Source of the DNA: an uncultured Lachnospiraceae bacterium | GTDB lineage: Bacteria > Bacillota > Clostridia > Lachnospirales > Lachnospiraceae | Assembly (NCBI GenBank): GCA_947626985.1 | Contig: CANQUG010000012.1 | Location: forward strand, 1 to 63,028 | Length of the DNA stretch: 63,028 nucleotides | Reading direction: 5' to 3' | Translations under genes and position numbers: made by a program | Shown: positions 39,822 to 48,918 of the stretch, one piece after another | Layout: the number at the start of each line of letters is the position of its first letter | How positions within the stretch are numbered: the stretch's first letter is position 1 | Notes under the pieces: model-generated | Databases searched by the model: none | The model's input: only the letters and a program-made list of their open reading frames with translations | What the model was told of the DNA's origin: nothing

Positions 39822-40730
39822 ATGAAAAAAACAATTTCTGTAGTATTGTCGCTGGCACTGGCAGTTACCGGTGTCGCTGGAATGAGTACATCCGTTTTTG
39901 CCGATGAGGACAAGGTGATCACCGTTGCGGCTTCCCCCACTCCTCATGCGGAAATTCTGGCGAAAGCAGCGGAGATCCTGGCCGAGCAGGGCTGGACTCT
40001 GGAGGTAGAGGAATTTGACGATTATATTCTTCCCAATGAAGTGGTGGAGAGCGGCGAGATCGACTGCAACTATTTCCAGCACATTCCCTATCTGGAGAGC
40101 TTTAACGAGGAAAAGGGCACCCATCTGGTAAATGCAGGCGGCATTCACTACGAGCCCTTCGGAATTTATCCCGGAACCAAGTCTTCTCTGGACGAGCTTG
40201 CCGACGGCGACGTGATCGCGGTTCCCAACGACACTACGAATGAGGCGAGAGCGCTTCTTCTCCTTCAGGAAAACGGCGTGATCACTCTGAAGGAAGGCGC
40301 AGGACTGACAGCTACGGTAAATGATATCGAGGAGAATCCTTATAATGTGGAGATCCAGGAGCTGGAGGCCGCTCAGGTTCCCAGAGTGGTGGATGAGGTG
40401 GCCTTTGCCGTTATGAACGGCAACTATGCTCTGGAGGCAGGCTATGTGGCGTCCAGAGATTCCATCGCCTATGAGGCTTCTGATTCTGAAGCAGCGAAGA
40501 CTTATGTGAATGTTATCGCTGTAAAAGAAGGCCATGAGAACGATGAAGGCATTCAGGCTCTGGTAAGCGTTCTGAAGTCCGATGAGATCAAGGACTTTAT
40601 TAATGAGAACTGGGAAGGCGCCGTGATTCCTTTTGAGGAGTCCGCTGAGGATGCAGACGCTGCAGAGGAAACTGATGCAGCAGAAGAACCTGCAGAAGAG
40701 GGTGATGCTGCCGAGGAAGCTGCAGAGTAA
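39822..40730 (+). CDS. metQ: MetQ/NlpA-type methionine-binding protein
   Basis: 302 residues. Signal peptide to about SVFA|DEDK without a lipobox Cys, then the NlpA domain (ITVAASPTPHAEILAKAAEIL; YFQHIPYLESFNEEKG; VPNDTTNEARALLLLQ). The C-terminal ~30 residues are an acidic Glu/Ala/Asp repeat not found in typical MetQ. The frame continues past the stop with the same repeat (40731-40793), so the tail was probably longer. It supplies methionine to MetN-MetI encoded 250 bp downstream. No SAM riboswitch or T-box was recognised in the leader. Confidence 0.9.
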   Translation: MKKTISVVLSLALAVTGVAGMSTSVFADEDKVITVAASPTPHAEILAKAAEILAEQGWTLEVEEFDDYILPNEVVESGEIDCNYFQHIPYLESFNEEKGTHLVNAGGIHYEPFGIYPGTKSSLDELADGDVIAVPNDTTNEARALLLLQENGVITLKEGAGLTATVNDIEENPYNVEIQELEAAQVPRVVDEVAFAVMNGNYALEAGYVASRDSIAYEASDSEAAKTYVNVIAVKEGHENDEGIQALVSVLKSDEIKDFINENWEGAVIPFEESAEDADAAEETDAAEEPAEEGDAAEEAAE

Positions 40731-40793
40731 AGAGATACGGCGGAAGAGCCAGCAGAAGAAGCTGATGCAGCAAAACAGGCAGACACGAAATAA
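40731..40793 (+). other. In-frame continuation of the metQ acidic tail after the stop
   Basis: After TAA 40728-40730 the same frame reads 20 more codons rich in Ala/Glu/Asp (including TAEEPAEEADAAKQ) before a second TAA at 40791-40793. The composition continues the metQ tail, indicating a nonsense change or readthrough context. Confidence 0.7.
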
Positions 40794-40859
40794 CGGGAAT
40801 CTGCTCCTGTGAACTCCCGATGATGCGAAGTAAATTTTCATACATAAAAAGAACCATGA

Positions 40860-40889
40860 GGACCGCTGCGGAGTCATCCCCGGCGGTCC
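40860..40889 (+). terminator. Hairpin between metQ and metN
   Basis: GGACCGCTG (40860-40868) pairs with CGGCGGTCC (40881-40889), followed by TTAAATTT. A weak terminator; it may reduce metNI expression relative to metQ. Confidence 0.5.
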
Positions 40890-40980
40890 TTAAATTTACG
40901 GACGGTTTTCTCCTTTTTTCGTGCAATCGGCAGAAAAGTGTGCTATAGTGTAAAAAGTGAAAAAAGCATTGGAGGAATAT

Positions 40981-41991
40981 ATGGAACCGATAATTAAAAT
41001 CGTGGATCTGCATAAGGATTTTAAACAGAAGGATATGGACGTCCACGCCCTGAAAGGGGTAAATCTGAACATCTATAAAGGCGATATCTACGGTATCATC
41101 GGCATGTCCGGCGCAGGGAAAAGCACTCTGGTGCGCTGCCTGAATTTCCTGGAACGCCCTACAGGCGGAAGCGTGTTTGTGGACGGCAGGGATCTGGCCT
41201 CTCTCACGGAGAAACAGCTTCGGGAAGCGCGCAAGGATATCGGGATGATCTTCCAGCATTTTAACCTTCTCATGCAGCGCAATGTGGTGGACAACGTCTG
41301 TTTCCCGCTGGAAATCGCGGGCATGAAAAAAAGAGATGCCAGGAAGAAGGCCATGGAGTACCTGGAGATCGTAGGTCTTTCGGAGAAGGCGAAGGCCTAT
41401 CCGGCCCAGCTTTCCGGCGGTCAGAAGCAGAGAGTGGCCATCGCCAGAGTTCTGGCCTCGGATCCCAAGATTCTTCTCTGCGACGAGGCTACCAGCGCTC
41501 TGGATCCCCAGACGACCAAGTCCATCCTGCAGCTTCTGAAGGAGATCAACCAGAAGTACGGCATCACCATAGTGGTCATTACCCATGAGATGGCCGTAGT
41601 TCAGGAGATCTGCAGCCATGTGGCCATCATTGACAAAGGAAACCTGGTGGAGCACGGAACCGTGGAGGAAATTTTCCAGGCGCCGAAATCCCGGGAAGCG
41701 AAGAAGCTGATCTACCAGGGCTACGAAAAAGTGGCGGAAATGAAGGGCAAACGCTGCGTGCGTATTGTGTTCCATGAGAATTCCTCCTTTGAGCCTGTGA
41801 TCGGCAACATGGTTCTGGCCTTTAAGGCGCCGGTGAATATTCTCTACGCCAATACCAGAGATCTGGACGGCGTGGCCAAGGGAGAGATGATCCTCCAGCT
41901 GCCGGAGGACCTGGAGCTGGGCGATAAAATGATTACATACCTGAAAAACGCAAAACTGTCGGTGGAGGAGCTGGAAGACTATGTGGGATGA
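40981..41991 (+). CDS. metN: Methionine ABC transporter ATP-binding protein
   Basis: 336 residues: ATPase domain with Walker A GMSGAGKS, FQHFNLLMQRNVVDNV, signature LSGGQKQR, Walker B LLCDEATSALDPQT, and the C-terminal NIL domain (~260-336) that senses methionine in MetN. ATG 40981 follows GGAGG; an earlier in-frame start adds eight codons without a ribosome site. A -10-like TATAGT at 40944-40949 may provide a separate promoter. It overlaps metI by 11 bp. Confidence 0.95.
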   Translation: MEPIIKIVDLHKDFKQKDMDVHALKGVNLNIYKGDIYGIIGMSGAGKSTLVRCLNFLERPTGGSVFVDGRDLASLTEKQLREARKDIGMIFQHFNLLMQRNVVDNVCFPLEIAGMKKRDARKKAMEYLEIVGLSEKAKAYPAQLSGGQKQRVAIARVLASDPKILLCDEATSALDPQTTKSILQLLKEINQKYGITIVVITHEMAVVQEICSHVAIIDKGNLVEHGTVEEIFQAPKSREAKKLIYQGYEKVAEMKGKRCVRIVFHENSSFEPVIGNMVLAFKAPVNILYANTRDLDGVAKGEMILQLPEDLELGDKMITYLKNAKLSVEELEDYVG

Positions 41992-42646
41992 AAAAGTAAT
42001 ACAGATGATCATTGAGGGAATCGGCGAAACCATGTATATGACCCTTGTTCCCACATTTCTGGGATATGTGCTGGGAATGCCCCTGGGGATTCTCCTCACC
42101 GTCACGGACAAGGACGGCATCCGTCCCAATGCGGGAATCTACAAGGTACTGGATTTCCTGTCAAACATTTTCCGGAGCATTCCGTTCCTGATCCTTCTGA
42201 TCCTTCTGATCCCTCTGACGAGGATGATCGTGGGCAAAAGCTACGGCTCCAACGCCATGATCGTGCCCCTCACCATCGCGGCGGCGCCCTATATCGCCAG
42301 AATGGTGGAGTCCTCCTTAAAGGAAGTGGATCACGGTGTGATCGAGGCGGCGCAGAGTATGGGCGCCAATACCATGACCATCGTATTCAAGGTGCTTCTG
42401 ATGGAGGCCAGAACCTCCCTGATCACCAACGCGACCATCGTAACGGCCACGATTCTGGGCTATTCCGCTATGGCCGGCACCGTAGGAGCGGACGGTCTGG
42501 GAGCCATTGCCGTGCGGTACGGTTATAACCGCTACCAGCCGGATATCATGATCGTGACGGTGATCCTTCTGGTGCTGCTGGTGCAGATCATGCAGGGGAT
42601 CGGAATGATGCTTTCCAGACATTTTGACCGCCGCCGGACCAGGTAA
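41981..42646 (+). CDS. metI: Methionine ABC transporter permease
   Basis: 221 residues, five membrane helices with the typical MetI beginning (GIGETMYMTLVPTFLGYVLGMPLGILL) and the EAA-like loop VIEAAQSMGANTMTIVFKVLL. Completes the D-methionine/methionine importer with MetN and MetQ. Start inside the end of metN; a strong hairpin follows at 42700-42748. Confidence 0.95.
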   Translation: MWDEKVIQMIIEGIGETMYMTLVPTFLGYVLGMPLGILLTVTDKDGIRPNAGIYKVLDFLSNIFRSIPFLILLILLIPLTRMIVGKSYGSNAMIVPLTIAAAPYIARMVESSLKEVDHGVIEAAQSMGANTMTIVFKVLLMEARTSLITNATIVTATILGYSAMAGTVGADGLGAIAVRYGYNRYQPDIMIVTVILLVLLVQIMQGIGMMLSRHFDRRRTR

Positions 42647-42699
42647 GACAGCTTTCTGCGGTCTGTGCGCCTTCATATGATGAGAATTACAGTGTGATA

Positions 42700-42748
42700 A
42701 AAGCCTGAATCACGGTATGATCTGCATACCGGCGGATTCGGGCTTTTT
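42700..42748 (+). terminator. Terminator of the methionine importer operon
   Basis: AAAGCCTGAATC (42700-42711) pairs with GATTCGGGCTTT (42735-42746), enclosing CGGTATG/CATACCG, followed by TT. Very stable continuous stem. Confidence 0.85.
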
Positions 42749-42882
42749 GCCGTATCGGGGCTGTTTCACACAGGTGGGAGAACGGCTTTTCAGAGAATCC
42801 GATACTCTTTTCTGCCGTATCAGAACTGCTTATTTTGGGGCAGAGAAGTCTGTACCGGGCGGCGGAAGTCATGAATAATTCG

Positions 42883-42911
42883 TTGACAGAATTATTTATC
42901 TATAGTATTCT
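42883..42911 (+). promoter_or_regulatory. Promoter of the phosphohexomutase gene
   Basis: TTGACA (42883-42888), 17-bp spacer, TATTCT (42906-42911), 55 bases before the start at 42966. Confidence 0.8.
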
Positions 42912-42965
42912 ATTTTAAAAATAGATGAAAAATTCATTCAACTACAGCGAAAAAAGGAGAAAAGT

Positions 42966-44381
42966 ATGATTAAATTCGGAACAGGCGGATGGCGGGCAGT
43001 GATCGGAGATGAATTTACCAGACAGAACATTCAGCTTCTGGCGAAGGCGATGTCTGTGAAGATGAAGAAGGAACAGGTAGAAGGAGAAGGCATCGTCATC
43101 GGATACGACCGCCGTTTCCTTTCCAAGGAGGCGGTGAAGTGGGCCTGCGAGGTGTTTGCCGCAGAGCAGATCAAATGCTATTTCGTGAATCGTTCCTGTC
43201 CCACGCCTCTTATTATGTTCTATGTGGACAGGCATAAGATGCATTATGGAATGATGGTGACCGCAAGCCATAACCCTGCGATCTATAACGGCTTCAAGGT
43301 TTTCACCTACGGCGGCCGGGACGCCAGCGAGGAGCAGACGAAGGAGATCGAGGCCTGTGCGGCGGAAATTGAGCCCCAGGGACCTGTCGCCTTTATCGAT
43401 TATGAGAAGGCCAGAGAAGAAGGGTGGGTAGAAGAATTTAATCCTCTTAATGAATATCTGGATAATATCATTGCCAATATCAATATGCAGGCCATACGGG
43501 ACTGGGGCCCCCACATCGTTCTGGATCCCATGTACGGAGTCAGCCAGCTTTCTCTGAAAACCATTCTCGCCACGGCCCGCTGCGAGATCGATCTTATTCA
43601 CGAGAGTCACGATACTCTCTTCGGCAGGAGAATGCCGGCCCCCAGCAGAGGTTCCCTTACGGAGCTTGCCACCTATGTGAAGGAGATGGAGTGCGACCTG
43701 GGGATTGCCACGGACGGCGACGCGGACCGTCTGGGAGTGATTGATGATCAGGGGCGGTACCTGACTGCCAACGATATCCTGATGCTTTTGTATTATTATC
43801 TTCTCCAGTACCGCGGCTGGCGGGGACCTGCGGTTCGAAATGTGTCCACCACGCATATGCTGGACCGCATGGCGGAGTCCTTTGGGCAGGTCTGCTATGA
43901 GGTTCCGGTAGGCTTTAAGTATATTTCCTCCAAAATGCAGGAAACGGGAGCCATTATCGGCGGGGAGTCCTCCGGAGGACTTACGGTGAAGGGACATATC
44001 AACGGGAAGGACGGCATCTATGCGGCGTCCCTTCTGGTAGAGATGATCGCAGTGACGAAGAAGAGGCTTTCCGAGCTGGCGCTTGAGATTCAGGAACGGT
44101 ACGGCAGCAGTTATATGGAAGAAACTTCCATGCGATTCCCCCAGGAACGCAGAGAGGAGCTTACCGATACCTTAATGAAGAAACGTCTGCTTCCTGAGTT
44201 TGATATTCCTGTAGAAAAAGTGTCTTATATGGACGGCTGCAAGGTGTATTTTTCCAACGGCGGCTGGGTCAGTGCCCGCTTTTCCGGTACAGAGCCGCTT
44301 CTGCGCATCTTCTGTGAGATGGAAAATCAGGAGACGGCGTCGAAGTACTGCGGAATTTTCCGGGAGTTCCTGAAACTTTAG
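42966..44381 (+). CDS. Phosphoglucomutase/phosphomannomutase family protein
   Basis: 471-residue alpha-D-phosphohexomutase: interconverts hexose 1- and 6-phosphates. Motifs in order: metal/phosphoserine loop TASHNP, metal loop DGDADR, sugar loop GGESSGG and phosphate loop RFSGTEP. N-terminus KFGTGGWRAVIG is typical. Substrate (glucose, mannose or glucosamine) cannot be assigned from these motifs. Single gene with its own promoter and a perfect terminator. Confidence 0.93.
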   Translation: MIKFGTGGWRAVIGDEFTRQNIQLLAKAMSVKMKKEQVEGEGIVIGYDRRFLSKEAVKWACEVFAAEQIKCYFVNRSCPTPLIMFYVDRHKMHYGMMVTASHNPAIYNGFKVFTYGGRDASEEQTKEIEACAAEIEPQGPVAFIDYEKAREEGWVEEFNPLNEYLDNIIANINMQAIRDWGPHIVLDPMYGVSQLSLKTILATARCEIDLIHESHDTLFGRRMPAPSRGSLTELATYVKEMECDLGIATDGDADRLGVIDDQGRYLTANDILMLLYYYLLQYRGWRGPAVRNVSTTHMLDRMAESFGQVCYEVPVGFKYISSKMQETGAIIGGESSGGLTVKGHINGKDGIYAASLLVEMIAVTKKRLSELALEIQERYGSSYMEETSMRFPQERREELTDTLMKKRLLPEFDIPVEKVSYMDGCKVYFSNGGWVSARFSGTEPLLRIFCEMENQETASKYCGIFREFLKL

Positions 44382-44418
44382 CACATCGCCTGTTCCTTTG
44401 TTCCATCCTTTAAAAAAG

Positions 44419-44491
44419 AATCTGTTGTTATATTTTACCAAGATGGTTTCGTGGAATATGTAAAATGTAACAACAGATTTTCTGTTTTTTT
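44419..44491 (+). terminator. Terminator of the phosphohexomutase gene
   Basis: AATCTGTTGTTA (44419-44430) / TAACAACAGATT (44468-44479) plus TTTTAC/GTAAAA inside, followed by a T-rich run ending in seven T residues. Confidence 0.88.
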
Positions 44492-44512
44492 GTACAATTC
44501 TGTCAAAACGTC

Positions 44513-44541
44513 TTGACATAAAACTTTTCAATGCATATAAT
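44513..44541 (+). promoter_or_regulatory. Consensus promoter of the OhrR-like gene
   Basis: TTGACA (44513-44518), 17-bp spacer, TATAAT (44536-44541): a perfect sigma-A promoter, 69 bases before the start. Autorepressors of the MarR family commonly have such strong promoters. Confidence 0.92.
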
Positions 44542-44609
44542 CAAACTGATTTAAGGCAATTTCATAATCTAGAAGAGCTTCCGCAATGCGCCGGGAGCAG
44601 GAGGTTATC

Positions 44610-45068
44610 ATGAGCGACCATACTTACGACGTGTTAAAACTTGAAAATCAGCTTTGCTTTCCTCTGTATGCCTGTTCCAGGGAGGTCATAAAACTGTACA
44701 AACCTTTCCTTGACGAGATTGATCTTACCTATACGCAGTATATTGTGATGATGGTTTTGTGGGAGGGTGAATCTGTGACTGTGAAAGAACTGGGGAAACG
44801 CTTGTTCCTGGATTCAGGCACCCTGACGCCATTGCTGAAAAAAATGGAGATGAAGGGACTGCTCAGCAGAACCCGTTCCGTAAAGGATGAGCGGAATCTT
44901 ATCGTTTCCATCACGAAGAAAGGAGAGACGCTGAAGGAAAAAGCGGTTACCATTCCTGCCAGGATGGCCAGGTGTGTGAATCTGGATCCCCAGGAGACCC
45001 TTACCCTCTATCAGCTTTTATATAAGCTGCTTTATTCCGCGGACAAAGAAGCGGAAGAAGAAGTCTGA
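44610..45068 (+). CDS. MarR-family regulator, OhrR-like
   Basis: 152 residues. The N-terminal segment LENQLCFPLYACSREV with Cys16 matches the peroxide-sensing Cys of OhrR, followed by LTYTQYIVMMVLWE and a winged helix (VKELGKRLFLDSGTLTPLLKKMEMKGLLSR). OhrR-type proteins release DNA when this Cys is oxidised by organic hydroperoxides. The usual partner gene ohr is not adjacent. ATG 44610 follows AGGAGG; the ATG at 44586 is upstream of that site. Confidence 0.85.
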   Translation: MSDHTYDVLKLENQLCFPLYACSREVIKLYKPFLDEIDLTYTQYIVMMVLWEGESVTVKELGKRLFLDSGTLTPLLKKMEMKGLLSRTRSVKDERNLIVSITKKGETLKEKAVTIPARMARCVNLDPQETLTLYQLLYKLLYSADKEAEEEV

Positions 45069-45166
45069 GAGCAGGCTTTCGTATGCTTTTGGGACGGGCG
45101 AAAGGCCGGCCGTGGAGAGACACTCCCGACGGTATGTCCCAATGCGGCAGAATCATATCGTTCATT

Positions 45167-45214
45167 AAAAAACAGGCAGACTGCGCCGGAGAACGTGCAG
45201 TCTGTCTGTTTTTT
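45167..45214. terminator. Bidirectional terminator between ohrR-like and uvrB
   Basis: AAAAAACAGGCAGACTGC (45167-45184) and GCAGTCTGTCTGTTTTTT (45197-45214) form a long stem with A and T runs on the two sides, serving both convergent genes. Confidence 0.88.
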
Positions 45215-45264
45215 CGCGGCTTTTTGCCCCGGTGTGCTGGTTTTCAGGACTGACAGGCGCGATA

Positions 45265-47265
45265 TTATGCGCTCATTTCCTGAAGATTTTTCTTCAGCTC
45301 CAGCATTTTGTCCCGCAGCTCTGCGGCCTGTTCGAAGTTCAGGTCCGCGGCGGCGGCTCTCATCTGTTTTTCCACCTGGGCGATCAGCTTCGTAAGCTCC
45401 TTCCGGTTCATGGATTCAGGATCCTTCTGGAGCTTCCGTTCTGTTTCCGCTACAGCCTTGGATACGGCGATAAGATCCCGCACGGCCTTCTTAATGGTGG
45501 TGGGGGTAATATTGTGTTCTTTATTATAAGCTTCCTGGATGGACCTTCTCCGTTCCGTCTCCTGAATAGCGTTCCGCATGGAATCAGTCATGGTATCCGC
45601 GTACATGATCACATGGCCATCACTGTTCCGGGCTGCGCGGCCGATGGTCTGGATCAGAGAGATCTCCGAGCGGAGGAACCCTTCCTTGTCCGCGTCCAGG
45701 ATGGCTACCAGAGTGATTTCCGGGATGTCCAGACCCTCCCTGAGAAGATTGATGCCCACCAGAACGTCAAACACATCCAGACGCATGTCCCGGATGATCT
45801 CCGCGCGCTCCAGGGTGTCCACATCCGAATGAAGATAACGCACCCGGATGCCGATGTCCCTCATGTAATCGGTAAGGTCCTCCGCCATGCGTTTGGTCAG
45901 AGTGGTGATGAGAACCTTGTTCTTTTTTTCCACCTCTTTATTGATCTCACTGACCAGGTCGTCGATCTGGCCTTCCACAGGACGCACCTCCACACGGGGA
46001 TCCAGAAGCCCGGTGGGACGGATGATCTGTTCCGCCCGGAGAAGTTCATGCTCCGCCTCATACTGGCCCGGGGTGGCGGATACGAACATTACCTGATCGA
46101 TCTTTTCTTCAAACTCCTGGAAGCTTAAGGGGCGGTTGTCCTTGGCGGAGGGAAGGCGGAAGCCGTAGTCCACCAGAGTCTGTTTTCTGCTCTGATCTCC
46201 GGCGTACATACTGCCCACCTGGGAGATAGTTTTATGAGACTCGTCAATGATCAGCAGAAAATCATCCCCGAAATAGTCCATCAGGGTGTAGGGCGGCTGC
46301 CCGGGCGCCAGACCTGACAGGTGGCGGGAGTAATTCTCGATTCCGGAGCAGAAGCCGGTCTCCTTCATCATCTCGATGTCAAAGTTCGTTCTCTCGGCGA
46401 TTCTCTGGGCCTCCAGCAGCTTGTCCTCGCTCTTAAAATACGCCACCTGTTCCTTCAGCTCCTCCTCGATGTCATTGGCCGCCCGGAGAATCTGTTCCAT
46501 GGGCACCACATAGTGGGAGGCGGGGAAGATGCCCACATGGGTGTCTACACATTTCACCGCGCCGGTGAGCACGTCGATATCCGTGATCCGGTCCACCTCG
46601 TCTCCGAAAAACTCCACCCTTACCGCACGGTCCGTGTAGTTGGCCGGGTAAACCTCCAGAACGTCTCCCCGCACCCGGAAGGTTCCGCGATGGAAGTCCA
46701 TTTCGTTCCGCGTGTACTGGATATCGATGAGCTGACGGATCACTTCGTCCCGGTCCTTCACCATTCCCGGACGGAGGGAGATCATCATATCCTGGAAGTC
46801 CTTGGGGGAACCAAGGCCGTAGATGCAGGATACGGACGCCACGATGATCACGTCCCGCCGCTCGGAGAGAGCGGCAGTGGCGGAAAGGCGGAGTTTGTCG
46901 ATTTCGTCATTGGTGGAGGCGTCCTTGGCGATGTAGGTGTCCGTGGAGGGGACGTAGGCCTCCGGCTGGTAGTAATCGTAGTAGGACACAAAATATTCAA
47001 CCGCATTCTCAGGGAAATATTCCTTGAACTCCCCGTACAGCTGCGCCGCAAGGGTTTTATTGTGCGCAAGTACCAAAGTGGGCTTGTTCAGCGCCTGGAT
47101 CACGTTCGCCATGGTGAAGGTCTTTCCGGAGCCCGTGACGCCCAGCAAAGTCTGGCATTGGTTGCCTTCCCGGAAGCCCTGGACCAGTTTTTCAATGGCC
47201 TGGGGCTGGTCGCCGGTGGGAACGTATTCGCTGTGTAATTTAAAGATATTTTGTGCTTCAGGCAC
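45265..47265 (-). CDS. uvrB: Excinuclease ABC subunit B
   Basis: 666-residue damage-recognition helicase-like subunit of nucleotide excision repair. Visible are Walker A GVTGSGKT, the beta-hairpin [12 protein letters not shown], the DESH box in LIIDESHKT, helicase motifs including TIGRAARN, and a C-terminal UVR domain that contacts UvrC. The start is GTG 47265, 8 bases after AGGAGG; earlier codons precede that ribosome site. uvrA is not adjacent. The upstream region carries a structured repeat with a -10 box and an SOS-box-like palindrome ~450 bp away. Confidence 0.96.
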   Translation of the reverse strand: MPEAQNIFKLHSEYVPTGDQPQAIEKLVQGFREGNQCQTLLGVTGSGKTFTMANVIQALNKPTLVLAHNKTLAAQLYGEFKEYFPENAVEYFVSYYDYYQPEAYVPSTDTYIAKDASTNDEIDKLRLSATAALSERRDVIIVASVSCIYGLGSPKDFQDMMISLRPGMVKDRDEVIRQLIDIQYTRNEMDFHRGTFRVRGDVLEVYPANYTDRAVRVEFFGDEVDRITDIDVLTGAVKCVDTHVGIFPASHYVVPMEQILRAANDIEEELKEQVAYFKSEDKLLEAQRIAERTNFDIEMMKETGFCSGIENYSRHLSGLAPGQPPYTLMDYFGDDFLLIIDESHKTISQVGSMYAGDQSRKQTLVDYGFRLPSAKDNRPLSFQEFEEKIDQVMFVSATPGQYEAEHELLRAEQIIRPTGLLDPRVEVRPVEGQIDDLVSEINKEVEKKNKVLITTLTKRMAEDLTDYMRDIGIRVRYLHSDVDTLERAEIIRDMRLDVFDVLVGINLLREGLDIPEITLVAILDADKEGFLRSEISLIQTIGRAARNSDGHVIMYADTMTDSMRNAIQETERRRSIQEAYNKEHNITPTTIKKAVRDLIAVSKAVAETERKLQKDPESMNRKELTKLIAQVEKQMRAAAADLNFEQAAELRDKMLELKKNLQEMSA

Positions 47266-47622
47266 AAAAGTCACCTCCTGTTTCCATAGTAAAAAAGTTC
47301 GTCTATTAACCGGCAATTCGTATCGGCAAGTCTCGTTTTTGTGCTAAAAATGCTTAAATACGAATTCAGGTCACCTTTTCGTGTTTTGACGGGAGGGATA
47401 ATCCTGGATAAAGCGGTATGAGTTTCGCAGTACAAAATGTACTCAGAACAGACAACAGTTCATGCTCTGACTGTATTCGCTTCTAAACGCAGATCACCCT
47501 GCCTGACAAAAAATATGAAGCGAAAGTTCTCATTGGGCCATGCTGTAAGAAACAGAAAGCATGGTCCGCAGCACTTGCATACTTCATTTACACACTGACT
47601 TGTCAAATGAAAATAAATGTTC
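47266..47622. other. Gene-free uvrB leader region
   Basis: 357 bp upstream of uvrB with stop codons in all frames or only short, weak frames. It would be the leader if transcription starts at the promoter near 47690. Partly self-complementary; ATACGAATT and CGAATTC half-sites occur but no clear nearer promoter was found. Confidence 0.5.
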
Positions 47623-47690
47623 CCTTATCAGTTCCGGACAAATGTCCGCTTCGCAGCCGCTTGTCTGTCTGCTGATAAGTCACATTATAT
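47623..47690 (-). promoter_or_regulatory. Dispersed leader element, copy 2, with -10 box upstream of uvrB
   Basis: CTTATCAG (47625-47632)/CTGATAAG (47673-47680) enclose CGGACA...TGTCTG, nearly the same sequence as 30256-30311, and both copies continue into TCACATTATA. On the minus strand this reads TATAAT (47690-47685), a -10 box, with TGTACA 16 bp upstream. The transcript would run toward uvrB with a ~410-nt leader. Confidence 0.6.
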
Positions 47691-47721
47691 CATGGGAACT
47701 CTTTACTGTACAGATATATGT

Positions 47722-47733
47722 GAACAAATGTTC
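47722..47733. promoter_or_regulatory. Putative LexA (SOS) box
   Basis: GAACAAATGTTC is a perfect palindrome matching the Gram-positive SOS operator GAACnnnnGTTC. It sits about 10 bp upstream of the weak -35 of the minus-strand promoter that points to uvrB, a classical SOS gene. Confidence 0.6.
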
Positions 47734-47915
47734 ACTAAATGGAAGAGGACAGCATATCAAAAATGATTCTGCTGTCCGTGCAGAGTTTCCGTTCCTTTTC
47801 CTGCGGGGAGATAAAACCAAAACGGAAGAGCCCATCCTGCGCAATTTACTTTAATTCCTGCAGAACACGAGAAAAGCGGATCAATATTGTGTGAATGCAT
47901 TTCCTCCAGGTGTTT

Positions 47916-48500
47916 TTATAGAAACAATGTCTGCTGCTCATATTCCTGAAACCGCTCCAAAGCCGTCATTTGTTTGTGAAGGGCATATTCCAGAAACTGA
48001 TTGTCAAATATCCAGCTTTGTAATTCGCTGCTTTCCAGGATCAGAGGCATCCGGTCATGTACCGGACGGACAGAAGGATTTGCTTCTGCGGTAATTATAA
48101 TGAAATGGTCCTCATCTCCAAACCGGTTGTAAAAGCCGGCCATATATAAGACAGAATCATCTCTGTGCCGGAAGGATACTCTGGTTTTGGAAGCATCCCA
48201 CTCGTAAAAAAGCTTTGCCGGAATGACGCAGCGTCTGTTGAGAACGCTGTCTCTGAATATTTTTCGTTCCAGCACGGTTTCGGCTCTTGCATTGATGAGC
48301 ATTCCTTTTTTCTGATATTGAGGGAATCCCCATTTCATTTCTTCCAGAGAAAGTCTGTTATTTCTTCCGGTGATTACTGCGGCGTACTGAGACGGACAGA
48401 CATCTCCGCTATGTTCTCTGTTTGCTGCCCGATTGGTTTTTCCTGTAATTTTTTCGAATTTCTCTGCAGTCTCACTGTCTATGTAATATCGTCCGCACAT
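47916..48500 (-). CDS. SOS response-associated peptidase (SRAP, YedK/HMCES-like)
   Basis: 194 residues beginning MCGRYY: Cys2, exposed after Met removal, forms a covalent link to abasic sites in single-stranded DNA. Other family motifs: the NARAET segment, the catalytic Glu in FYEWD, and VHDRMPLIL with the active-site His. Length is close to the family's ~220. ATG 48500 follows AGGAG; the earlier in-frame start would hide Cys2. It is separated from uvrB by a 650-bp structured region; both are DNA-damage genes. Confidence 0.93.
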   Translation of the reverse strand: MCGRYYIDSETAEKFEKITGKTNRAANREHSGDVCPSQYAAVITGRNNRLSLEEMKWGFPQYQKKGMLINARAETVLERKIFRDSVLNRRCVIPAKLFYEWDASKTRVSFRHRDDSVLYMAGFYNRFGDEDHFIIITAEANPSVRPVHDRMPLILESSELQSWIFDNQFLEYALHKQMTALERFQEYEQQTLFL

Positions 48501-48581
48501 AGCTTTAGATCTCCTATTCCAAGTATATCCGCTCATTCATTTTGCACCAGCATATCGTCCGCACATAGCTTTAAATCTCCT
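48487..48581 (-). repeat. Duplicated start region of the SRAP gene
   Basis: The ribosome site, start codon and first codons (minus strand AGGAG...ATGTGCGGACGATAT) occur at 48487-48516 and again at 48552-48581, 65 bp upstream. The upstream copy encodes only MCGRYAGAK before a stop, a remnant or a tiny leader peptide. Confidence 0.8.
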
Positions 48582-48918
48582 TTTCACGGTTTCTTTCCCG
48601 ATACCGGTCTTGTGATGGCTGGTTTCTATTATAGCAGAATTGGTCTGAAACTGGAAGAATGCAGAAACATGAGTACCTGAAATGATACAGATATGCTTTC
48701 CATATAGGAGATCGGCGAGGAGCAGGATGCCGCAATGCCCTAAAATGATACAGATATGTTTTTTATATGCAGAATCAGGAGATACTGCTGCTTTTCGTAA
48801 GCTGCAGCGTCTCCTGATCAGAATGATTTCCGTGTTTTGGCAATTTTTTTTTACGTTCTGCCCGGTTCTGTGCCGGAGCGATTTTTCTTTTTGCTTCTTT
48901 AAGATTTTTAACAGCGGA
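48582..48918. other. Gene-free stretch with a direct repeat and hairpin
   Basis: No credible gene. AATGATACAGATATG occurs at 48681-48695 and 48744-48758 (63 bp apart), each followed by T-rich sequence and ATATAG/ATATGC. ATCAGGAGA...TCTCCTGAT (about 48774-48821) forms a long hairpin enclosing GCTGC/GCAGC. Possible end signals for the Rpn gene. Confidence 0.55.

Noticed and set aside
47561-47854. 97-codon open frame across the uvrB upstream region
   Set aside because: It runs through the dispersed hairpin and the SOS-like box, and lacks a ribosome site.
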